A DNA stretch of 64,000 nt from Neptuniibacter sp. 1_MG-2023 (GTDB lineage: Bacteria; Pseudomonadota; Gammaproteobacteria; Pseudomonadales; Balneatricaceae), in contig NZ_JAUOQR010000010.1 of assembly GCF_030547185.1 (NCBI RefSeq), forward strand, positions 1 through 64,000, read 5' to 3'. The notes below the pieces were generated by a model. It was not told where the DNA came from. It did no database searches and saw only the letters and a list, made by a program, of their open reading frames with translations. A program made the position numbers and the translations under genes. Below are positions 58,509 to 64,000 of the stretch, piece by piece. How positions within the stretch are numbered: the stretch's first letter is position 1; each line of letters begins with the position of its first letter.

Positions 58509-60119
58509 GTGAAACTAGATGGCCTTTCAATTCAAACAAAAGTAAACCTCTCATTAGCGGCTGTTTTTCTTATTATCTTAGTCAGCTCCCTAACCGCCAT
58601 CTATAGAAGTGAATCGGGACTAGTTTCAGAAGTAGTAAAAAAGAACACCAGCGATACAGCAGATTCCTATTTTGACAGTATAAATATACTGATGCTCAGC
58701 GGCGCAATGTCGAATCGTGAAACACTTCAAAAAAAGATTTTAGCCAACCCCGATGTTTTAGAAGCACGAATTATTCGCGGAGATATAGTCGCCCATGTCT
58801 ATGGTCCAGGCACTGCGGATTCAAAAATTGAAGATGAGCTTGATCGTAGGGCAATGGATGGCGAACATATAGTTGAGGAGATCAATGACACGCAAGGACA
58901 CCGCCTCACTATTATTACTCCCATGAAAGCCCTACCTGATTACAAAGGGACCAATTGCTTACTCTGCCATCAAACGGAAGAGGGTAATGTTTTAGGTGCA
59001 GTACGCGTAACCTATTCTTTTGAAAATTTAGACAACACCATTCGTAGCAATCTAATTAGCGTTGCCGTCACAGAACTAGTGCTCTTCATTGGCGGGCTCA
59101 TCCTTATCAGTTTACTTTTGGGTCACCTGGTTATCCGCCCTGTACGCAAAATGGGTGACACTATTAATACCATCCATAAAGATTCTAACCTTAAGCTCAG
59201 AATCGAGGTCAACTCCAAAGATGAGATAGGCACGATGTCTAACTCTCTAAATGTCATGCTGGAAGATTTCCACGGTAGTTTAAGCAAAGTAAGTTCCACC
59301 GTTCACCAACTAAGTACATCAAGCACCTCGATTAATGATATTGCCGACTTAGCGAATAGCGCAGTTCATAGCCAACAGGTACAAACCGATGCGGTTGCGG
59401 TTGCAATGGAACAGATGGAAATATCCACCCAAAATGTAGATACGAATGCCAGCAACACAGTTTCAGCTTCTGATATGGCATTAAAACAAAGCCAAGAAGG
59501 CACCCTCATCACAGAGCAGGCACTGAATGCTATCGAGCAGCTAAAAAATAATATTGATCGAGCTCTCGAAGTTATCAATAAACTTGACCAACAAAGCCAA
59601 AGTGTCGGCACTGTTCTTGAGGTAATTCAAAAAATAGCAGAGCAAACCAACCTCCTCGCACTTAACGCCGCAATCGAAGCAGCACGCGCTGGTGAGCAAG
59701 GTCGTGGCTTCTCCGTAGTTGCAGATGAAGTGCGTACTTTAGCCAGTAAAACGCGCTCCTCCACGGAAGAGATCAATACCATTATCGAAGAACTGCAAGA
59801 AAATGCTAAAGACGCAGTAACGGTCATGGATCAAGCACATATTAGCGCTGAGGCGGGTGTCACAAAAGTACAAGAGACCTCTGTGGCTCTTACAAAGATC
59901 TCTGACGAGGTACGTAGGATCAACGATATGAACCATATGGTTTCATCTTCAGCAAAAGAGCAAACAGTGATGACGTCTAGCGTAGATACAAGCGTCCAAG
60001 AGATTGCTCGAACAGCTGCACAAACCTCATCCCGTGCAGGAAAACTAAATCAAGTGGCCCATGAACTGAATACTTTAGCTGGGCAGCTCGAATCTATGGT
60101 GCAAAAATTTAAACTTTAA
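58509..60119 (+). CDS. Methyl-accepting chemotaxis protein with c-type haem motif
   Basis: A 536-residue chemoreceptor. TM1 is about residues 13-31, a periplasmic domain of about 150 residues follows, TM2 is about 182-206, then HAMP (207-260) and a signalling hairpin whose tip contains [20 protein letters not shown] near 379-398. The periplasmic domain holds CLLCH (C150, C153, H154), a covalent c-type haem site, followed by GAVRVTYS. Such domains can sense redox state, oxygen or nitric oxide (family inference). The start is GTG at 58509 with AGGAG seven bases upstream. It is divergent from dctP and convergent with dctD. Confidence 0.9.
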   Translation: MKLDGLSIQTKVNLSLAAVFLIILVSSLTAIYRSESGLVSEVVKKNTSDTADSYFDSINILMLSGAMSNRETLQKKILANPDVLEARIIRGDIVAHVYGPGTADSKIEDELDRRAMDGEHIVEEINDTQGHRLTIITPMKALPDYKGTNCLLCHQTEEGNVLGAVRVTYSFENLDNTIRSNLISVAVTELVLFIGGLILISLLLGHLVIRPVRKMGDTINTIHKDSNLKLRIEVNSKDEIGTMSNSLNVMLEDFHGSLSKVSSTVHQLSTSSTSINDIADLANSAVHSQQVQTDAVAVAMEQMEISTQNVDTNASNTVSASDMALKQSQEGTLITEQALNAIEQLKNNIDRALEVINKLDQQSQSVGTVLEVIQKIAEQTNLLALNAAIEAARAGEQGRGFSVVADEVRTLASKTRSSTEEINTIIEELQENAKDAVTVMDQAHISAEAGVTKVQETSVALTKISDEVRRINDMNHMVSSSAKEQTVMTSSVDTSVQEIARTAAQTSSRAGKLNQVAHELNTLAGQLESMVQKFKL

Positions 60120-60133
60120 AAATCCTACAAACC

Positions 60134-60170
60134 AAAAAGCCCCTAAATCTAAATGTTATAGGGGCTTTTT
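60134..60170. terminator. Rho-independent terminator, MCP/dctD
   Basis: Stem AAAAAGCCCCTA / TAGGGGCTTTTT around an AT-rich loop, with T-run on the plus strand and an A-run giving a T-run on the minus strand. It lies between the MCP and dctD. Confidence 0.92.
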
Positions 60171-60234
60171 AGTATATGGGATCTCATAAGAGCAATCTAA
60201 GTCAGTACAAACAACTTAGTTTCACCTATTCGAG

Positions 60235-61599
60235 CTATTTAAAATCTTTCTTATCTAGGCCATATTTCTTCATTTTGTCGTACAGTGTTTTTCTTGGTAG
60301 GCCTAAACTGATTAATGTTTCTTTGATAGACCCTCCACAACGAGATAACTCAGCTTGGATCAACATACGTTCAAATTGATCTACTTTATCAGGCAAGGTC
60401 ATATGGTTGCTTGCGTTAACATCAGTAATCGGCCTATTTTCAAAATCGAATGAACAGCTCTCCCCCAGTAATACATAGCGTTCAGCCAAATTACGCAACT
60501 CACGCACATTACCGGGCCAATCATGCATCATTAAACTATGCATCCGTTCAGGGGATAATAAAGGTACCTCTCGGCCATATTGAGAAGATGCGATTAAGGC
60601 AAAGTGTTGAAATAACATGCCAACATCATCTCTACGCTCACGTAAGGCTGGAATATCAACCCGCACTACATTTAAGCGATAATACAGATCCTCTCTAAAT
60701 TCACCTCGCTCCGCCGCTTCCTTTAAGTCCACTTTAGTGGCCGCGATTACACGCAGATCCAGAGGGATAATCTCATTCGCGCCTAAGCGCTCTATCGACC
60801 TATCTTCCAATACCCGCAATAACTTAATCTGTAAAGTCATCGGCATGCTCTCTATCTCATCGAGAAATAGAGTACCTTCATTGGCATATTCAAATTTTCC
60901 GATCCGTCGAGCCTTGGCATCGGTAAACGCCCCTTTCTCATGCCCAAAAAGCTCAGACTCAATTAAGTTTTCAGGGACGGCTCCACAGTTAATCGCAACA
61001 AAATTTTTATCACTCCGATGGCTATGCTCATGGATATAGCGCGCGAGCAGATCTTTCCCTGTACCTGTTTCACCTAAAATCAAAATATCAGCAGGGGTAT
61101 CCGCGATGGTATGCACTAAGTTTCGTACTTGGGCGATAGGTCCTGTTTTACCAATAATCCGAGGACCCGGTACACTTTGCGCTTCGAGTTCCTGCTTTAA
61201 ACGACGGTTTTCAATAATAAGATGGCGCTTTTCTATAGCTCGACGCACCACATCAAGCAACAGCTCAGAGGAAAAAGGTTTTTCTATAAAGTCATAAGCA
61301 CCATCGCGCATAGCACTAACGGCCATAGATATATCACCATGCCCAGTAATCAAAATAACGGGCAGCGTGGCATCTAAAGCCACCACTTGCTTCATCAAAT
61401 CTAAACCATCTATACCGGGTAGATTGATATCGGTAATTAAAATCCCTGGCCAATCAGATGTAATAATACTCAACGCTTGCTCGGCTGTTTCTAGCGTCGT
61501 AACGTCATACCCTCCAAGCTCTAAAGCCTGCCCCGCTGCCAAACGGATATGCTTCTCATCATCAACAAGAATAATGGGCAGGGGACTCTGATCACTCAT
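60235..61599 (-). CDS. dctD: C4-dicarboxylate response regulator DctD
   Basis: A 454-residue NtrC-class regulator. The receiver domain (about 6-120) has the phospho-aspartate D57 in LITDINLPGIDG. The AAA+ domain has Walker A GETGTGKD near 176, the sigma-54 contact loop (GAFTDA here instead of GAFTGA) near 223, and GTLFLDEIESMP. The C-terminal Fis-type helix-turn-helix ends LPRKTLYDKMKKYGL. It activates the sigma-54 promoter of dctPQM. ATG at 61599 has GGA seven bases upstream. It follows dctB by 21 bases. Confidence 0.94.
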   Translation of the reverse strand: MSDQSPLPIILVDDEKHIRLAAGQALELGGYDVTTLETAEQALSIITSDWPGILITDINLPGIDGLDLMKQVVALDATLPVILITGHGDISMAVSAMRDGAYDFIEKPFSSELLLDVVRRAIEKRHLIIENRRLKQELEAQSVPGPRIIGKTGPIAQVRNLVHTIADTPADILILGETGTGKDLLARYIHEHSHRSDKNFVAINCGAVPENLIESELFGHEKGAFTDAKARRIGKFEYANEGTLFLDEIESMPMTLQIKLLRVLEDRSIERLGANEIIPLDLRVIAATKVDLKEAAERGEFREDLYYRLNVVRVDIPALRERRDDVGMLFQHFALIASSQYGREVPLLSPERMHSLMMHDWPGNVRELRNLAERYVLLGESCSFDFENRPITDVNASNHMTLPDKVDQFERMLIQAELSRCGGSIKETLISLGLPRKTLYDKMKKYGLDKKDFK

Positions 61600-61620
61600 A
61601 TAAGATTCCAACTATCTATT

Positions 61621-63876
61621 TTAAGAAATAACATTATCAGGTGCTTGAGCTATAGGTAAACAAATCTTAAAGACAGCACCACCTTGGGGATGATTCTCTA
61701 CTGATAATTGCCCTCCCATACTTTCAATAATTCGGTAGGAGATTGATAGCCCTAAACCTAAACCTTGCCCTGCTTTTTTTGTTGTATAAAACGGTTCAAA
61801 AACTCGATTTAAATCATCTTCAGGAACCCCTGGTCCATGGTCTCTCACCAGTAGAACCGTCCACTTTGGTTCGTTATATAGTTCGATATCAACCACGGGG
61901 GCCTGCTCGCTTTCCATCGCCTGAAGTGCATTACTGATCAGGTTCACTAGCACTTGCTCTAACCGCACAGTATCACCCATTACATAACTATGATCTAAGT
62001 CATGTGGCCAGTTAACTTGGGCTTTTACCTTATTAAGGCGGCCATACATTATCGACATCGCCCCATCATGTACGTTTTTAAGACAAACAGGTTCAGCATT
62101 TCCTGACGTTTTTCGTGAGAACTCTTTCAATGGATGGATAATTTTAGCCATCCTTTCCGTTAATTTACTTATCTCATTCAAATTCTTTTCAGCCGTATCC
62201 ATACGCCCGAGCTTAAGAAAAGCCTGCGCATTATCAGCATAAGTACGAATAGCCGTTAGCGGTTGATTAAGCTCATGGTTAATACCTGCTGACATCTGCC
62301 CTAATACCGCCAGCTTTGCCGTCTGAATCAACTCATCTTGTGTATTCTGATGCTTTTCAACCTCTTCCAACAGCTTTCTATTCGCATCGGTTAGATCAGC
62401 CGTTCGCTCTTCAACGCGGTGTTCAAGAAGCTCTCGCGCATGCTTTAGCTCCTCTTCATACTGCTTACGTTGCGTAATATCGTGGATCGTGACAATAAAC
62501 CGTTTAATCGCACCATAGTCCATATGCCCAATAATTAATTCAATTGGAAAGACCGAACCGTTTTTACGTAAACCCCGCGCCTCGGTGAATAACTCATCTT
62601 GGCGGTCCTCATCTGATGCGGTCAGATGTCGCCAGCAGATCGCCCTATCTTCTTGGGCTAAGAGTTTACTGATATATGCAGATCTAACATTGACCTCATC
62701 ATATCCAAATAGCTTCTCACCCATAGAGTTCATGCTTTCAATCCGCCCTTGAGCATCTAAGGTAATCAAACCTGCTTGGGTATTATCAATTATTGCCCTA
62801 ACTCTCGCTTCATTCTCCTCGAGTGCTTTTGTTTCAAGTAATTTAAAACGTGCCCGCTCCCGGGTAATACGCTGCCGAGTCAGTAATACCATGATCAACA
62901 AAACTAATGCGATAAAGATAAACCCTATAGTCAAAGCGGTATAAAACATTTTAACTTTGACAGATTTGGTACTCGCTAAGACAACAACTGTAAGACCGCT
63001 ATCTTCTAAGTCTCGACTTTGTAGAAGAAATTCTTTCGCTTTAACCCCGTCTAAGGCTTCGTTATTGATCCTATCCCCATCCACCAGTGTGACGAGTGTA
63101 CCGCCCTCTTCGCGCTCTTTTTTCTCAATAATATCTAGGGCTGTTAATTGATGATCTCCGTACCTTAAACTTTCGGCTATTCGCTGAATCGCTTGTTGAG
63201 ATAAAGGTTTAAGAGTTCGAAACTTCCAGTCGGTCTGAGTTGATATAAAAATCACCCCATCTTCATCCGTCACTAAGATATCTAAATCAGGATCCGTCCA
63301 ATCGGACTCAATCTCGTTTAAATCAATTTTGACAACAACGACACCTATAATTTGGTTATGGCTATAAGCGGGAAAAGAGAAGTAATAACCTCTTTTTTTC
63401 GAAACAGAACCTAACGCAAAATAACGCCCAGCCTTTCCTTCCATCGCATCTTTAAAGTAGGGCCTAAACGCATAGTTCTTCCCTACAAAAGAGCGCTCAT
63501 TCGCCCAATTGCTTGCAGCAATAGTCATCCCGAGGTTATTCATCAAATACACATCTGCAGCATTGATCGATTGATTAACCTGCTCCAGATAGATATTAGC
63601 CCGCTGTGTCGATAAATTATCCGGCCACTGAAGCGCATCGGTCAAAGTAGAATGAGATGATAAAAGTTTAGGTAAGTCTTTATAGCGATCCAGTTTTTGC
63701 TGAAGGCTCAGGATATAACGATTTAAATCGGCACTAGAACGATGCTGCAGTTCATCCAGCCCCTGAGTACGACTGATTAACGTTGTTTGCACAACAACAA
63801 CGACAAAAGTAGAAACCAGAAAGGTCACGAATAGTAATCGGTAACGACGCCAAGTTGTCGATAAAATATGAGACAT
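61621..63876 (-). CDS. dctB: C4-dicarboxylate sensor kinase DctB
   Basis: A 751-residue inner-membrane histidine kinase. TM1 is about residues 13-33, the periplasmic dCache sensor about 34-305 with the ligand segment RPYFKDAMEGKAGRYFALGS, TM2 about 311-332. A cytoplasmic PAS domain (about 355-470) and coiled coil precede the kinase: phospho-histidine H534 in GINHELNQPLTAIRTYADNA, N box VLVNLISNALQA, G boxes DHGPGVP and GQGLGLGLS. DctB binds C4-dicarboxylates outside and phosphorylates DctD. The PAS domain makes it longer than the roughly 600-residue Rhizobium DctB. Its start is the ATG at 63876; no clear ribosome binding site is visible. Confidence 0.94.
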   Translation of the reverse strand: MSHILSTTWRRYRLLFVTFLVSTFVVVVVQTTLISRTQGLDELQHRSSADLNRYILSLQQKLDRYKDLPKLLSSHSTLTDALQWPDNLSTQRANIYLEQVNQSINAADVYLMNNLGMTIAASNWANERSFVGKNYAFRPYFKDAMEGKAGRYFALGSVSKKRGYYFSFPAYSHNQIIGVVVVKIDLNEIESDWTDPDLDILVTDEDGVIFISTQTDWKFRTLKPLSQQAIQRIAESLRYGDHQLTALDIIEKKEREEGGTLVTLVDGDRINNEALDGVKAKEFLLQSRDLEDSGLTVVVLASTKSVKVKMFYTALTIGFIFIALVLLIMVLLTRQRITRERARFKLLETKALEENEARVRAIIDNTQAGLITLDAQGRIESMNSMGEKLFGYDEVNVRSAYISKLLAQEDRAICWRHLTASDEDRQDELFTEARGLRKNGSVFPIELIIGHMDYGAIKRFIVTIHDITQRKQYEEELKHARELLEHRVEERTADLTDANRKLLEEVEKHQNTQDELIQTAKLAVLGQMSAGINHELNQPLTAIRTYADNAQAFLKLGRMDTAEKNLNEISKLTERMAKIIHPLKEFSRKTSGNAEPVCLKNVHDGAMSIMYGRLNKVKAQVNWPHDLDHSYVMGDTVRLEQVLVNLISNALQAMESEQAPVVDIELYNEPKWTVLLVRDHGPGVPEDDLNRVFEPFYTTKKAGQGLGLGLSISYRIIESMGGQLSVENHPQGGAVFKICLPIAQAPDNVIS

Positions 63877-64000
63877 AAATTTATGGCCAGTAAGGTTATC
63901 TGCTCGTTTATTAAAGCTCTTTTTATACTTAGTATCGAGAAATACTTAATTCGTACACTTAGTAGCACTATACTAGAGTCTAATGTTTCTCAAATACGGA

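Noticed and set aside
63877..64000. Promoter upstream of dctB
   Set aside because: Several AT-rich -10-like boxes exist, but none pairs with a -35 at proper spacing, and the region runs off the window.

Overview
The window is ordinary chromosomal DNA of a gammaproteobacterium, most like the marine Oceanospirillaceae (Amphritea, Neptunomonas and relatives). This placement is inferred from gene order and protein resemblance recalled without a database. Coding density is high. I see no insertion sequence, prophage, CRISPR array, toxin-antitoxin pair or defence island.

Layout. 1-3.5 kb: start of an EF-Tu gene behind a Thr-Tyr-Gly-Thr tRNA operon, then a SPOR-like protein, coaX, birA and folA. 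3.5-10 kb: a Vibrio-type thyA inverted relative to its neighbours, then lgt, a TauE-type exporter, an NRDE protein, ptsP and rppH. 10-15.2 kb: HAD phosphatase, CBS protein, aldo-keto reductase, rlmI, and gcvT-gcvH without gcvP. 15.4-21.6 kb: the conserved ubiI-ubiH-pepP-ygfB block, divergent from a coiled-coil protein, zapA, 6S RNA and ygfA, followed by an unlisted 41-residue membrane peptide. 21.8-29.3 kb: AEC transporter, gcvR, argH and the haem operon hemC-hemD-hemX-hemY. 29.4-35.6 kb: ferredoxin-reductase, ubiD, rho, trxA, ppx. 35.7-41.8 kb: the pckA-hslO-PAP2-hslR-yrfG / nudE-cysQ block. 41.9-54.8 kb: a small Cys-rich exported protein, sodB, tesA / ybbA-ybbP, a DUF748 protein, two tandem small ORFs in a 770-base gap, rpiA, ilvA, a pseudouridine synthase and membrane proteins.

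54.9-64 kb is one functional locus for C4-dicarboxylate uptake and sensing: TRAP transporter dctP-dctQ-dctM, the two-component pair dctB-dctD, and between them a chemoreceptor whose periplasmic domain carries a c-type haem motif (CLLCH). A strong sigma-54 promoter lies upstream of dctP, matching the sigma-54 activator class of DctD.

The most unusual points are the haem-motif chemoreceptor inside the dct locus, the GAFTDA variant in DctD, three small ORFs with protein-like features in the gaps, the inverted Vibrio-type thyA, a tRNA-tuf promoter whose -10 box contains the stop codon of the gene before it, and long 3' hairpins without U-tracts at several gene ends. No wholly new system is evident.
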